Origin: Paucibacter sp. PLA-PC-4 | GTDB lineage: Bacteria; Pseudomonadota; Gammaproteobacteria; Burkholderiales; Burkholderiaceae_C | Assembly (NCBI RefSeq): GCF_026241155.1 | Contig: NZ_JAPFGP010000018.1 | Coordinates: forward strand, 62,001-126,000 | Length of the DNA: 64,000 bases | Direction of reading: 5' to 3' | Shown: piece by piece, positions 26,336-35,722 of the stretch | Layout of the letters: each line of letters starts with the position of its first letter | How positions within the stretch are numbered: the first letter of the stretch is position 1 | Program-made: the position numbers and the translations under genes | The notes under the pieces: generated by a model | The model's input: the letters and a program-made list of their open reading frames with translations, nothing else | Database searches by the model: none | Told to the model about the DNA's origin: nothing

Positions 26336-27190
26336 TCAGAGCTTGGCACGCATCAGCAACTGATGCATGGGCAGGGTCTCGAAGCCCAGCTCGCGCAAGG
26401 CCTGCCCCCCAATGTCCAAGCGCTGCAGTTGGGGCACGCGCAGCGTGGCCTGCGGGAACTCGGCGCGCAGCGCCTTCAGCAGGGCCCGGGCATCGTCCTG
26501 GGCGGGGTGCCAGTCGATCAGGCTGCCGGCCACCACCGTGGCCGCGTCGGGTTGTGAAAACATCAGCTGGGCCGAACCCTTTTGCCAGGCACTCAGTCCG
26601 CTGGCCGATTGCAGCGACGCGGCCGTCACCTGTAGTGGCAGATCGCGCAGCCGGGCCTGGGCCTCGTCGCGCAACCAGGTCAGCGCGGCTCCATGGTCGA
26701 GCGTTCGGAACTCGCAGGCCGCCGGCGCGACCCGGCCCGGCAGCGCCTGATAGCCATGCAGCTCATGCAGCGCCTCGAAACCACGGCCGCGATACAGGCG
26801 CAGCGCCCGCTCGTTCTGCGCAAACACCTCCAGCTCGGCTTCGGCCAGGCCGGCTGCGCGGGCGCGCGCCAGCATATCGTTGAGCAGGTGCGCCGCGGCA
26901 CCGCTGCCGCGTGCGGCCGGCAGCGCGCCCATGGTCGCCAGCCGCCAGCGCGCGCTCTCGGGCCGGGGGGCGACGAAGGCAAAGGCCAGAATCTGGTGGT
27001 CCCGGTCAGACAGCAACACGCGGCTGAGCCCCAGATCGATGCCCTGGCGGCTCAGCAGGTCCGGCCATTGCGCCAGCGTGGTCCGGAAAGGTCCGATCAG
27101 ATAGTCGGCAAAGGCCCCGACAAAGGCCTGGTGTAGCGGCGCGGGCGCCAGTTCGGCGGCCGAGACGACAAGGGTCGGGTCTTGAGTCAT
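26336..27190 (-). CDS. GNAT-family N-acetyltransferase
   Basis: A 284-residue protein. The N-terminal half has a GNAT core: LLSDRDHQILAFAFVAPR, then the acetyl-CoA pyrophosphate-binding LPAARGSGAAAHLLNDML, then AELEVFAQNERALRLYRGRGFEALHEL. The C-terminal half (about 170-284) lacks the motif and may be a degenerate second GNAT fold (VVAGSLIDWHPAQDDARALLKAL). The acceptor substrate is unknown. It starts 13 nt from the AEC transporter's stop codon. Confidence 0.85.
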   Translation of the reverse strand: MTQDPTLVVSAAELAPAPLHQAFVGAFADYLIGPFRTTLAQWPDLLSRQGIDLGLSRVLLSDRDHQILAFAFVAPRPESARWRLATMGALPAARGSGAAAHLLNDMLARARAAGLAEAELEVFAQNERALRLYRGRGFEALHELHGYQALPGRVAPAACEFRTLDHGAALTWLRDEAQARLRDLPLQVTAASLQSASGLSAWQKGSAQLMFSQPDAATVVAGSLIDWHPAQDDARALLKALRAEFPQATLRVPQLQRLDIGGQALRELGFETLPMHQLLMRAKL

Positions 27191-27203
27191 GTTGGCAGCA
27201 GGC

Positions 27204-28184
27204 TCAAGGAAACAGGGTCACGATGGCCAGCCACAGCGGCGCGGTCAGCACAAAGGCGACGGTGGACAGCACGGTAGCGGCGGTTCCCTCGGCCTCGCGG
27301 GTCTGGTAGCGCTGGGCGAAGATCAGCGCGTTCGAGCCGGTGGGCAGGGCCGCCATCATCACGATCACCGCCAGCGGCATGCCGGAGAGGCCGAAGCCCC
27401 AATGCGCGATCGGCAGCACCAGGGCCGGCAGCGCGAACAACTTCAGCAGCGCCAGCGATAGCGCACCGCGCCAGCGCGAGGGCCAGCCGTAATAGGCCAG
27501 CGACATACCGATCAGCGTCAGGCACAGCGGCACGACGGCCGTGCCCAGCAGCTGCAGCACCTCGTCCAGCACCGCCGGCAGCGTGAGACCGGAGGCATTG
27601 AACAGCAGGCCGGCCACCACCGGCAGCACGACCGGATGGATCACAGTGTTCTTGACCGTCAGCGCCAGCGTGCGGCCCAGGCTGGCACCGGGCCGGGCGC
27701 GCGCCAGGTCATGCTCGACCAGCAGGGTCAGCAGGGTCAGTATCAGCAGCGCATGCAGGCTAACCACGGTGATGTGGATGGCCAGGCCGGCCTCGCCGAA
27801 GACGCCGGCCGCCAGCGGCACGCCCACCTGCAAGGTGTTGCCGAAGCCCACCGTGATGGCCTGCACGCAAGGCAGGGCCGGCTCCTCGCGACCGGCGCCG
27901 CGCCAGCGCTGCACGCCATAGATCAGCAGGATCAGGAGCATCAGCGGACCGAAAAAGGCGCCCAGTGTCAGCCAGGGCAGGCTGTCGAAATCGACCCGGG
28001 CCGTGGTGCGGAACAGCAGGGCCGGCACGAAGAGGTAGAAGGCCGCCGCCGACAAGACCTTGGCCGGGTCGCCCCCGCTGCCGCCGGCCGAGGCGTCGCC
28101 CAGCCAGCGCATGCGGCCGACGAACCAGCCTATCGCCACCGTGATGAAGATCGCCAGCAGCTTGTAGAAAACCATCCAGGACAT
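27204..28184 (-). CDS. AEC (auxin efflux carrier)-family transporter
   Basis: A 326-residue membrane protein with about ten TM helices in two inverted halves. It starts MSWMVFYKLLAIFITVAIGWF and has the conserved FGNTLQVGVPL and HPVVLPVVAGLLFNASG segments, ending SNALIFAQRYQTREAEGTAATVLSTVAFVLTAPLW in outline. AEC members include malonate, malate or other carboxylate transporters in bacteria. The internal ATG at 28184 was chosen because it begins TM1; upstream codons in the frame look non-coding. Confidence 0.87.
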   Translation of the reverse strand: MSWMVFYKLLAIFITVAIGWFVGRMRWLGDASAGGSGGDPAKVLSAAAFYLFVPALLFRTTARVDFDSLPWLTLGAFFGPLMLLILLIYGVQRWRGAGREEPALPCVQAITVGFGNTLQVGVPLAAGVFGEAGLAIHITVVSLHALLILTLLTLLVEHDLARARPGASLGRTLALTVKNTVIHPVVLPVVAGLLFNASGLTLPAVLDEVLQLLGTAVVPLCLTLIGMSLAYYGWPSRWRGALSLALLKLFALPALVLPIAHWGFGLSGMPLAVIVMMAALPTGSNALIFAQRYQTREAEGTAATVLSTVAFVLTAPLWLAIVTLFP

Positions 28185-28345
28185 AGGCTGCGAGTATCGC
28201 GCCGCGAGCCAGGAGCCGTTGGCGGTGGAAGGTGCAGAGCGAACAGGGCTGCATCGCGGCACCGCGCACTACCCCCCCATCAGGGAGATCCAAGTCCTTG
28301 CTACATTTTTGAGGTCAGTACCACGCTCCCCGTCCTGTCCCCGCC
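28185..28345. other. Intergenic, no gene seen
   Basis: A 160-bp region between the AEC transporter (minus) and a small doubtful plus-strand ORF. It contains a run of seven C at about 28272-28278 and a short AT-rich patch (CTACATTTTTGAGG) that could hold a promoter. No tRNA, repeat or convincing reading frame is visible. Confidence 0.5.
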
Positions 28346-28561
28346 ATGAGACTTGTCGTCAAGATACTTGCCATCACCCTGATCGCCGGCCAATCGGGCA
28401 CGGTCGGGCTGAAGCACCTGGTGGACGGAGCTTGCGCAACGCTCACTCTGTTCATTGCAGGCGAGGGCAGCTACAGCCTTGAAGTGACGCTTGACGATGG
28501 CACCGTACTCAAGGGTGGATCGGGTTATGTGGAATGTGGAATCTGGAAACCGAACGCATGA
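28346..28561 (+). CDS. Small protein of unknown function, doubtful
   Basis: A 71-residue frame. A hydrophobic N-terminus (MRLVVKILAITLIAG) resembles a signal sequence, followed by beta-strand-like TLTLFIAGEGSYSLEVTLDDGTVL and an ending GGSGYVECGIWKPNA. No Shine-Dalgarno element is seen before the ATG and third positions are less G+C-rich than in neighbouring genes. It could be a short exported protein, a remnant of a longer gene, or chance. It borders the decayed vapBC pair, so it may belong to the same accessory patch. Confidence 0.38.
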   Translation: MRLVVKILAITLIAGQSGTVGLKHLVDGACATLTLFIAGEGSYSLEVTLDDGTVLKGGSGYVECGIWKPNA

Positions 28562-28701
28562 ACTGATTACCAAAGAAGGCATCAAGCCAAGCAGAGACTG
28601 GCCTTTGTGAAGCGCAGAAAAGAGACGCGCCTGTTGCATGGATCTGCCACGTTCGCATACGCTTTTTCGCTGGCGTTGCAGCACCTGGCGCTCTTGAGGT
28701 T
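28562..28701. other. Intergenic, no gene seen
   Basis: 140 bp of lower G+C content between the small plus-strand ORF and the 3' end of the vapC remnant. No open frame, hairpin or repeat stands out. Confidence 0.5.
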
Positions 28702-29082
28702 TCAGTGCAGCGCTGGCCGATGTCTGAGGCCGAATCGCTCGGCCAGGTCGCCAAGACACATATCCAGCGCACATAGCTCGACACCAGGCGTGATCAGAGC
28801 CGACGCCAGGAGAGTAACGTCCACCAGGCTGCAGCCCATGCCAAACAGGCGCCCTCGCACCAGCAACGCCAGCACCTCGCGCATGCTGGCCTGGCGGCTT
28901 GGCTGCAGCCGTGCAAAATCAGCCAAGGTCCGCGCTCTCGACGCCGGCGTGCCGCAAGCAAGCTAACCCAGCAATAGGGGATGGGTCATCACAAGATCCC
29001 ACGCCAGCAAGTCCATCAAGGGCGCACTGCGCTGCCGGAGGTGATGGCCCTAGACGGAGGTATCCACGAGCACGCTGGTCAT
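28702..29082 (-). pseudogene. vapC: vapC-like PIN-domain toxin, interrupted by two TAG codons
   Basis: Read from ATG 29082 the frame is continuous for 126 codons to a TGA at 28702 and is collinear with a VapC toxin: MTSVLVDTSV-stop-GHHLRQRSA..., then VMTHPLLLG-stop-LACG..., then GRLFGMGCSLVDVTLLASAL and a C-terminal helix. The first TAG (29052-29050) falls where VapCs have Trp (VDTSVW). The second (28965-28963) falls at the conserved acidic residue of the GELACG motif. The N-terminal catalytic Asp (VDTS) and downstream Asp (LVDVTLL) remain. No frameshift is present. ATG overlaps the antitoxin stop by 4 nt (ATGA), the normal vapBC arrangement. Confidence 0.85.
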
Positions 29083-29282
29083 CGATGAGCGCTTTCGCGG
29101 CGCCGAGGGATGCCGTCCAATTCAGGCGCCGCCCCACCGAGCGCCGCGAGCCGCTTGCCGGCGTGCACCCGGATAAAGGTCTTCACCGCCTCACGCAACA
29201 GACCGGCCTTGTCCATGTCAGGCTCGGCCAACTCCAGGGCCTCCTCCTACAGGGCATCGTCAATCGTCACGGTCGCTCTCAT
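29079..29282 (-). pseudogene. vapB: vapB-like antitoxin, interrupted by a TAG codon
   Basis: From ATG 29282 the frame reads MRATVTIDDAL, a TAG at 29249-29247 (codon 12), then EEALELAEPDMDKAG..., KTFIRVHAGKRLAALGGAAPEL and GIPRRRE before TGA. This is the ribbon-helix-helix VapB pattern (beta-strand TVTIDD, two helices, and a C-terminal toxin-binding tail). The interrupted position usually holds a Tyr or similar residue. The frame is otherwise intact and 67 codons long, a normal VapB size. With vapC it forms a decayed toxin-antitoxin module. Confidence 0.82.
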
Positions 29283-29347
29283 ACGAAGCTCGCATCATAC
29301 AAAGTGATGCAGTTGTGATTCAGTCACCACATCTTCGCAAAACGGCC

Positions 29348-31204
29348 TCAGGACTGCAGCGCCATCTCCAGCTCAAAGCTGAAGCAGCTGCCCTGCCCCG
29401 GCGCGCTGCTGACGCTGATCTCGCTGTCCATCAGCCGCATCAGTTGCTGGCTGATCGACAGGCCCAGGCCTGTGCCGCCGTCGCGGCGGTCGATCTCGGA
29501 GACCTGCTCGAAGGGCTTGAAGAGCCGGGCCATCTGCGCCTCGTCCATGCCGATGCCGGTGTCGATCACCTCGACCAGCATGCGCGCCGAGCTGGGGCCT
29601 TGCTGCAGCAGCCGGGCGCGCACCGAGACCTCGCCAGCATCGGTGAACTTGATCGCGTTGGACAGCAGGTTCAGTACCACTTGGCGCAGGCGCTGTCCGT
29701 CCAGGCGCACCCGCGCCGGCAGCTCGGCGTCGATCTCGAGCCGGAACTGCAGCCGCTTCTCCTCGGCGCGCGGCCGCAGACTGTCGCAGGCCACTTCCAG
29801 CAGGCCGCGCAAATCGACCACGGTGGGCATCAGCCGCACCCGGCCGGCTTCGATGCTGGCCATGTCCAGCAGGTCCGAGATCAGGCTCAGCAGATGCTCA
29901 CCGGAATCGCGGATCAGATTGATCTTGCCTTGTTGCGGCGTACTCAGGCTGGCGTCCATCTGCAGCAGCTGGGCGAAGCCCAGGATGGCGTTCAGCGGCG
30001 TGCGGAACTCATGGCTCATCGTCGCAAGGAAGCGGCTCTTGCTCTGGTTGGCGCCCTCGGCGCGCAGCCGTGCTTGGTTAAGCTCCAGCGTGCGTTCGGC
30101 CACCAGCTCCTCCAGATGGTCACGGTGCCGTGTCAGCTCCTGCTCAGCCAAGCGGCGCTGCGAAATGTCGCTAAGCATGCCCTCGATGCGAGGGCCCAGG
30201 CCATCGGTGTCGGCGACGATGTGCACGCTCAGCTCGACCCAGAGCTGGCGCCCCTCGCGCCCGCTGATCAGCAGCGGCACCTGCTGCAGCACGCGATGGC
30301 GCTGCAGCGCATGCGCTACCCGCTTGAACTCGGCCACCTCGACACCGGCCAGCCGACGCAGGCTGACAGTGCCGGCCAGCGCCTGCTCGGGCCGCGCATA
30401 GCCCAGCATCTGGGCAAGCGCCTTGTTGACGCTCAGCAGCCGGCCGCGGCCATCAGCCTGAAAGATGCCTTCGGTGGCGTTCTCGAATAGGCTGCGATAG
30501 CGCTCCTCGCTGCGCCGCAGGCCCTCGGACGAGGCTTTGAGCTGCACGCTCATGCGGTTGAACTGCTCCGTCAGCTGGCCCAACTCATCGGCGCGCTGCA
30601 CCGGCAAAGTGGCGCCCAGATCGCCGCCGGCCACCCGCCGCGCCAGCCCGCCCAGAGCCATCACCGGACAGCTGACCAGGCGATGCACCAGCCAGTAGCT
30701 GGTCACGATGATGGCCGCCAGCACGGCGGCCAGCAGACTGCCGACCAACTGGCGGGTCTGACCCACGCTGACCAGTACCTGCTCGCGGTTGAACACCAGC
30801 CGCGCCCGGCCGACCGCATTGGAGGGGCTTTGTGGCGAAGCCTGATGCAGGATGTCGACCTGGCGCTCCAGCGGCTGGACCAGGGCCGTATCACGGCGGC
30901 GCAGCATCGGCTCGGCCTCGACCCCCACCGCCTTGATCTCGATCGCGTGCACTTCGGGATCGGCCATTACCGCATCAAGCAGATTGGCCACCGCCACCGT
31001 GTCCAGATTCCAGATCGGCCCGCCGAAACCGCGCGCCACCATCTGGCTCATGCGCTCCGCGCGCCGGTCCAACGCCGCCGTCAGCTCACGCTCCTCGCGT
31101 GCGGTCCAATACCAGGCGATCAGCACCACCAAAACCGTGGTGGCCAGCGCAATACCGGCGATCAAGCGCGTCTGAATACTGAATGTTCTTGGCAGCCAGG
31201 CCAT
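29348..31204 (-). CDS. Orphan sensor histidine kinase with HAMP and PAS domains
   Basis: A 618-residue kinase. TM1 is at about 13-33, a periplasmic sensor region spans about 34-150 (containing GGPIWNLDTVAVANLL, typical of CHASE8-like sensors), and TM2 is at about 153-175. A HAMP domain follows (about 176-228), then PAS (about 232-352), a coiled linker (LEELVAERTLELNQARLRAE), HisKA with H398 in ATMSHEFRTPL, and HATPase_c (NLLSNAIKFTD, DTGIGM, GTGLGLSIS). There is no receiver domain and no adjacent response regulator. It begins 38 nt after the dehydrogenase gene of the TRAP operon ends, so read-through co-transcription is possible. Confidence 0.92.
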   Translation of the reverse strand: MAWLPRTFSIQTRLIAGIALATTVLVVLIAWYWTAREERELTAALDRRAERMSQMVARGFGGPIWNLDTVAVANLLDAVMADPEVHAIEIKAVGVEAEPMLRRRDTALVQPLERQVDILHQASPQSPSNAVGRARLVFNREQVLVSVGQTRQLVGSLLAAVLAAIIVTSYWLVHRLVSCPVMALGGLARRVAGGDLGATLPVQRADELGQLTEQFNRMSVQLKASSEGLRRSEERYRSLFENATEGIFQADGRGRLLSVNKALAQMLGYARPEQALAGTVSLRRLAGVEVAEFKRVAHALQRHRVLQQVPLLISGREGRQLWVELSVHIVADTDGLGPRIEGMLSDISQRRLAEQELTRHRDHLEELVAERTLELNQARLRAEGANQSKSRFLATMSHEFRTPLNAILGFAQLLQMDASLSTPQQGKINLIRDSGEHLLSLISDLLDMASIEAGRVRLMPTVVDLRGLLEVACDSLRPRAEEKRLQFRLEIDAELPARVRLDGQRLRQVVLNLLSNAIKFTDAGEVSVRARLLQQGPSSARMLVEVIDTGIGMDEAQMARLFKPFEQVSEIDRRDGGTGLGLSISQQLMRLMDSEISVSSAPGQGSCFSFELEMALQS

Positions 31205-31242
31205 GCCTCTCCCTTAATGCCTAAGCGGCCGCCAAGTGTCGC

Positions 31243-32814
31243 CTATGTTTTGCCCTCCGGGGGACTGGGCTTGCCATCGCGCAAGCGCCACAGGCCCAAG
31301 GGATTGTGCGGCTGCAGCGCCGGAGGGAGCAACTCAGGCGGCAGATCCTGATAGCAGACGGGGCGCAAAAAGCGCTCGATCGCGGCCGTGCCCACCGATG
31401 TGTGAGCCGCGCTGCTGCTGGCCGGCCAGGGACCGCCATGCACCATCGCGGGCGCCACCTCGACACCGGTAGGGAAGCCATTGGCAAGGATGCGTCCGGC
31501 CTTGCGCTCGAGCACCGGCAGCAAGGCCCGTGCGAGCTGCGTATCGGCCTGGTCCAGTTGCAGGGTTGCGGTGAGTTGCCCCTCCAGTGCCTCGGCCACC
31601 GCCAGCAACTCAGCCTCATCGCGGCAGCGCAGCAGCAGCGCGGCGGGGCCGAACACTTCTTCATGCAGCAGCGGATTAGCGATGAAGCGCGCGGCATCGG
31701 CGACGCAGAGCTGGGCTGCGCCCTGCACCAGGGTCTCGACACCGGTCTGCTCGCGCAGCCGTGCGGCGCCGGCCTCGAAGGCCGCTCGGATGCTGGGGGT
31801 CAGCATCGTGCCGGCTGGCTTGGCGGACAGCAGCGGGGCGGCGGCGGCGAGGAATCGCTGCAGACCCGGGCCGTCGAGCGCGAGCAGTAGGCCGGGATTG
31901 GTGCAGAACTGACCAACCCCCTGGGTCAGCGACTCGGCGAAGCCCTGGGCGATGGCCTCGGCTCGCGCCGCCAGCGCCGCCGGCAGCAGGAAGACCGGGT
32001 TGATCGCGCTCATCTCGGCATAAACCGCAATCGGCTGCGGCCGCGCCTGGGCCACAGCCATCAAGGCCTGCCCGCCGCGCCGCGAGCCAGTGAAGCCCAC
32101 CGCCTGGATCACCGGGTGCGCGACCAGGGCCTTGCCCAGCGCGGTGCCGGCATCATGCAAAAGCGAGAACAGGCCCTCGGGCAGACCCAGCTCGCGCACG
32201 GCCTGCTGGATCACGCGACCGACCAGCTCCGAGGTCCCGGGATGGGCTGGATGGGCCTTGGCAATGACCGGGCAGCCTGCTGCCAGCGCGGCGGCCGTGT
32301 CGCCGCCTGCGACCGAGAAAGCCAGCGGGAAATTGCTGGCGCCGAACACCGCGACCGGGCCGACGCCGATCTTGTGCGAGCGCAGGTCGGCGCGAGGCAG
32401 TGGCGCTCGCTCGGGCAGGGCCGAGTCCAGGGTCGCGGCGCACCAGTGGCCGTCGCGCAGGGCCTGGGCGAACAGGCGCAGCTGGCCGACGGTGCGGCCG
32501 CGCTCGCCCTGCAGCCGCGCGATGGGCAGGGCCGATTCCAGGTGGGCCCGCTCGATCAGCGCGTCGCCCAGCGCCAGCAGCCCCTCGGCAACCGTCTCCA
32601 GCAGCCGTGCGCGCTGCTCCGGCAGGCTGCGGCGCCAGGGATCTGCGGCGCCGCGCGCCAGCGCACAAGCCCGCTCGACATCGGCCGCATCGCCGCCACC
32701 AAAGGTCTCCGGCAAGACCTGGCCCCGGATCGGGCTCCAGGCCTGGATCTCGCCGGCGGCGCCGCGCCTCACTGAGGCGCCTATCAGCTGTTCACCGCTG
32801 ATCGCCAGGCTCAC
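31243..32814 (-). CDS. Alpha-ketoglutaric semialdehyde dehydrogenase (2,5-dioxovalerate dehydrogenase)
   Basis: A 523-residue ALDH-superfamily enzyme of the KGSADH type, with the [33 protein letters not shown] segment in outline. The [10 protein letters not shown] nucleotide-binding loop, the Glu in [14 protein letters not shown], and the catalytic Cys in [10 protein letters not shown] are all present. It oxidises 2,5-dioxopentanoate to 2-oxoglutarate with NAD(P). GTG 32814 was chosen because it overlaps the dctP stop (GTGA), gives the family length, and starts at [12 protein letters not shown]; the frame continues upstream only inside dctP. It is the last enzyme step of hydroxyproline, pentonate and aldarate degradation. 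Confidence 0.91.
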   Translation of the reverse strand: MSLAISGEQLIGASVRRGAAGEIQAWSPIRGQVLPETFGGGDAADVERACALARGAADPWRRSLPEQRARLLETVAEGLLALGDALIERAHLESALPIARLQGERGRTVGQLRLFAQALRDGHWCAATLDSALPERAPLPRADLRSHKIGVGPVAVFGASNFPLAFSVAGGDTAAALAAGCPVIAKAHPAHPGTSELVGRVIQQAVRELGLPEGLFSLLHDAGTALGKALVAHPVIQAVGFTGSRRGGQALMAVAQARPQPIAVYAEMSAINPVFLLPAALAARAEAIAQGFAESLTQGVGQFCTNPGLLLALDGPGLQRFLAAAAPLLSAKPAGTMLTPSIRAAFEAGAARLREQTGVETLVQGAAQLCVADAARFIANPLLHEEVFGPAALLLRCRDEAELLAVAEALEGQLTATLQLDQADTQLARALLPVLERKAGRILANGFPTGVEVAPAMVHGGPWPASSSAAHTSVGTAAIERFLRPVCYQDLPPELLPPALQPHNPLGLWRLRDGKPSPPEGKT

Positions 32815-33800
32815 AGCGCGGCTCCGACCTTGCGCAGCTCGGCGATCTGCGGGGCCTTGGGTAGCCAGAGCTTGTCGAACTCGCCGATCAGGGCCTGGGT
32901 ATCCAGGCCCGGTTCGGTCTTGATCGCGAAGGGCACGGCCTTGAACTTCTCGATCAGGCCCAGCTCGGTGGTCACGATGTCCTTGATCTGCGCGTCGAGC
33001 GACTGGCGCACCAGTCCGCGTATCAACTCCTTGTCCTTGGCATCCATGCCCTGCCAAATGCGGCCCGAAACCAGCGGCGCGAAGGGCATGAACAGCGCAT
33101 TCATCTGCAGCATGCTCTTGGCCACCTTGTCGAAACGCTGATTCCACGAGAACTCGATATCGGCCTCCAGGCCGTCGACCTGGCCGTTGGCCATCGCGTC
33201 GAAGACTTGCGGGGTCGGGATCGGCGTCGGCGCAGCGCCGAGCGACTGGTAGAAGTCGCGGTAGACCGGCGTCGGGTTTATGCGCAGCTTCATGCCCTTG
33301 ATGTCCTTGACGCCGGCGATCTCCTTGGTAGAAAACACCACGCGCATGCCGGTGATGCCCCAGCCCAGACCTATGGTGCCGGTCTCGCGCGGCAGCACTT
33401 CCAAGAGCTTCAGAGCGGCCTCGTGGCGCACCAGCTTGGCGACGTCGGTGGTCGAGCGGACAAGATAAGGCGCGTTGATCGAGGCGATGCTGGCGACCCG
33501 CGAGCCCAGCTCGGCGGCCTGGATCCAGCCCATGTCCAGCGCGCCCGTCTGCAGTTGCTGCATCATCGCCGACTCATTGCCCAGTTGACCCGAATGGAAG
33601 ACGGTGACGGACAGGCGACCCTTGGTTTCCTTCTTGATGCTCTCGCCGAAAGCCAGTGCAGCCCGGTTCCAGGAATGGCCGGCCGGTGTGATCAGACCGA
33701 GGCGGAACTCTTTGGCCTGGGCGCGGGCCTGGCCGATGAAGGCGGGGGCAGCCAGTGCGGCACCGGCTTGAACGATTTGGCGACGGGTCAGCAGAGTCAT
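32811..33800 (-). CDS. TRAP transporter substrate-binding protein (DctP family)
   Basis: A 329-residue exported protein. The leader [29 protein letters not shown] has a twin-arginine-like RRQ and an Ala-X-Ala site, so it is probably Tat-exported. The mature protein starts [22 protein letters not shown] and has the family's conserved Arg region [27 protein letters not shown] in outline, where an Arg binds the ligand carboxylate. It delivers a carboxylate-bearing solute to the QM membrane complex encoded just upstream. Confidence 0.92.
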   Translation of the reverse strand: MTLLTRRQIVQAGAALAAPAFIGQARAQAKEFRLGLITPAGHSWNRAALAFGESIKKETKGRLSVTVFHSGQLGNESAMMQQLQTGALDMGWIQAAELGSRVASIASINAPYLVRSTTDVAKLVRHEAALKLLEVLPRETGTIGLGWGITGMRVVFSTKEIAGVKDIKGMKLRINPTPVYRDFYQSLGAAPTPIPTPQVFDAMANGQVDGLEADIEFSWNQRFDKVAKSMLQMNALFMPFAPLVSGRIWQGMDAKDKELIRGLVRQSLDAQIKDIVTTELGLIEKFKAVPFAIKTEPGLDTQALIGEFDKLWLPKAPQIAELRKVGAAL

Positions 33801-33818
33801 GTCGAGGACCTTTCGGGG

Positions 33819-35084
33819 TTAGTTCAGGAGAGCGAGCGAGAGACTTGGGAACAGCGACAGCAGCACCAGCGCGACGCAGCAGATCACGAAGAACGGCAGG
33901 GTGACGATGAACATCTTTCCTGGCTTGGCACCGGTCACTGCGGCTGCGACAAAGAAGCTCAGCCCCACCGGCGGCGACATCAGACCGAGCACCAGATTGA
34001 CGACGACGACCACGCCGAAATGGCGCGGGTCGATGCCATAGACCTCGGTGGCGATGGGCAAGAGGATGGGCACGGTCATGATCAGGCCGGGGATTCCGTC
34101 GATCACGGTGCCTATGATCAAAAGGATCACATTGACCAGCAGCAAAAAGGTCACCGGGTCCTTGGCCACCGTCTGTATCCAGGCTGCTGCCGCCTGCGGC
34201 ACCTTGCCGTAGATCAGCAGCCAGGAGAACACGGCAGCTGCCGCAACAAGGAACAGCACGATGGCCGAGTAGACCGCCGCGCGCAAGAGGATCGCAGGCA
34301 GCATTGCAAAGCGGAACTCGCGCGTCACATAGCGACCAATCAGGGCGGCGGCGACCGCGCCGACAGCCGCTGCCTCGGTCGGATTGGCGAAGCCGCCGAG
34401 AATGGAGCCGACGATCACGATGGGGATCAGCAGCGTCGGCGAGGCCGCGATGGCGCTGCGGGCGCGCTCGCGCAGGGTCTTGCGCTCGCTGCGCGGGTAT
34501 TTGTAGATCAGGCCCATGCAGGCGATCACGACGAAGAACAGCAAGGTCAGCACGATGCCCGGAAGGATGCCGGCGGTCAGCATATCGCCGACCGCGACCT
34601 GGGCCAGCACGCTGTAGACCACGAACATCACCGAGGGCGGGATGATGGGACCCAGCATGCCGCCATAGACGGTGATGCCGGCCGCGAACGTCTTGTCATA
34701 GCCCGCCTTCTCCATCTCCGGCACCATGATCTTGGCCATGATGGCGACCTGGGCCGTGGCCGAGCCGATGATGGACGAGACCATCATGTTGGCAAGAATG
34801 TTGACATAGGCCAGGCCGCCGCGCACCGAGCCTACAAAGGCCATCGCCAGCTCGACAAGGCGGCGCGTGATGCCGCCGCTGCTCATGATCTCGCCGATCA
34901 GGATGAACAGCGGAATCGCGATCAGGCCGTAACTGTCGACCCCGCCAAACATCTGGCTGGGGAAGGATTGCAGCAGCACTGTGTTGCCATTGCTGTAGAT
35001 ATAGACAATGCCAGCCAGGCACAGGCATACGCCAATCGGCACGCCGACCAGCATCACGAAGAGGAAGAAAGCGCCGGTCAACAT
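33819..35084 (-). CDS. TRAP transporter large permease (DctM family)
   Basis: A 421-residue protein with about twelve TM helices. It starts MLTGAFFLFVMLVGVPIGVCLC and carries family loops SQMFGGVDSYGLIAIPLFILIGEIMSSGGITRRLVE in outline, GMLGPIIPPSVMFVVY and the C-terminal MSPPVGLSFFVAAAVTGAKPGK. It forms the sodium-coupled transport channel. The gene starts 1 nt after the dctQ stop codon, so translational coupling is expected. Confidence 0.94.
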   Translation of the reverse strand: MLTGAFFLFVMLVGVPIGVCLCLAGIVYIYSNGNTVLLQSFPSQMFGGVDSYGLIAIPLFILIGEIMSSGGITRRLVELAMAFVGSVRGGLAYVNILANMMVSSIIGSATAQVAIMAKIMVPEMEKAGYDKTFAAGITVYGGMLGPIIPPSVMFVVYSVLAQVAVGDMLTAGILPGIVLTLLFFVVIACMGLIYKYPRSERKTLRERARSAIAASPTLLIPIVIVGSILGGFANPTEAAAVGAVAAALIGRYVTREFRFAMLPAILLRAAVYSAIVLFLVAAAAVFSWLLIYGKVPQAAAAWIQTVAKDPVTFLLLVNVILLIIGTVIDGIPGLIMTVPILLPIATEVYGIDPRHFGVVVVVNLVLGLMSPPVGLSFFVAAAVTGAKPGKMFIVTLPFFVICCVALVLLSLFPSLSLALLN

Positions 35085-35085
35085 C

Positions 35086-35703
35086 TCAATTCACCGCCTC
35101 TTCGGCGTTGTGGAGGTCGAAACCCGCCACGGTCGCACGCGGCTGCAGGCCCAGGTCCTCGACCAGATTGGCCGCGGCATGCAGGCTGAAGCTCATGCCG
35201 AAGATCGGCAGGATCGACTGCACGATCCAGGTCGGCCAGTTCAGGGTCTGGGTGCGCTCGGTGTAGAGGAAGTTGAAGCTCTCTGCCGCATATTCCTTGG
35301 CATCGAAACCGTAGCGGGCGATGCCCACCGGGTCCATCCACAGCCAGCACATCGCCAACATCGCCAGCCCGAAGCACAGCACACCGAAGGTCGCTAAGGC
35401 CTTGAGCCAGCGCGTGTTGCGCTCGCCGAGATGGTCGGTCAGCAGGCTGACCGCGAAGTCCAGCCGCAGCCTAGTCATGGCCGAGGCGCCCACAAAGCAG
35501 AGCCAGACCACCAGATATACCGCCGCCTCGTCGACCCAGTAGATCGGCACGCCGCTGTAGCGGGTCACGACATTCAGCAATATCAACAGGGTTAGCCCGC
35601 CCATCAGGCCCATCAGGGCAAGGCGCTCGAGCTTCAGGACAGCGGCGGAGGCCTGCTGCACCCGGCGGGCCCAGAGGTGTCGCGGTGCAGCAGCGTCGTT
35701 CAT
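35086..35703 (-). CDS. TRAP transporter small permease (DctQ family)
   Basis: A 205-residue protein with four TM helices (about 24-46, 57-75, 95-117, 143-165). It has the DctQ signature region YWVDEAAVYLVVWLCFVGASAMTRLRLDF in outline. It pairs with the DctM protein. Its C-terminal extension (EDLGLQPRATVAGFDLHNAEEAVN) is slightly longer than usual. It starts 19 nt after the DapA-family gene ends. Confidence 0.92.
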   Translation of the reverse strand: MNDAAAPRHLWARRVQQASAAVLKLERLALMGLMGGLTLLILLNVVTRYSGVPIYWVDEAAVYLVVWLCFVGASAMTRLRLDFAVSLLTDHLGERNTRWLKALATFGVLCFGLAMLAMCWLWMDPVGIARYGFDAKEYAAESFNFLYTERTQTLNWPTWIVQSILPIFGMSFSLHAAANLVEDLGLQPRATVAGFDLHNAEEAVN

Positions 35704-35722
35704 CGTACGGACCTGGCTCTGA

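Noticed and set aside
28702-29282. Genetic-code recoding of TAG
   Set aside because: Where I checked stop codons directly, intact genes end in TAG or TGA as real stops (for example LysR, topB and the PspC gene end in TAG), so ordinary nonsense decay is the simpler reading.
33207-35189. Plus-strand open frame of 660 codons
   Set aside because: Antisense to the TRAP permease and binding-protein genes; composition (runs of His, Asp, Gln) is an artefact of codon bias.
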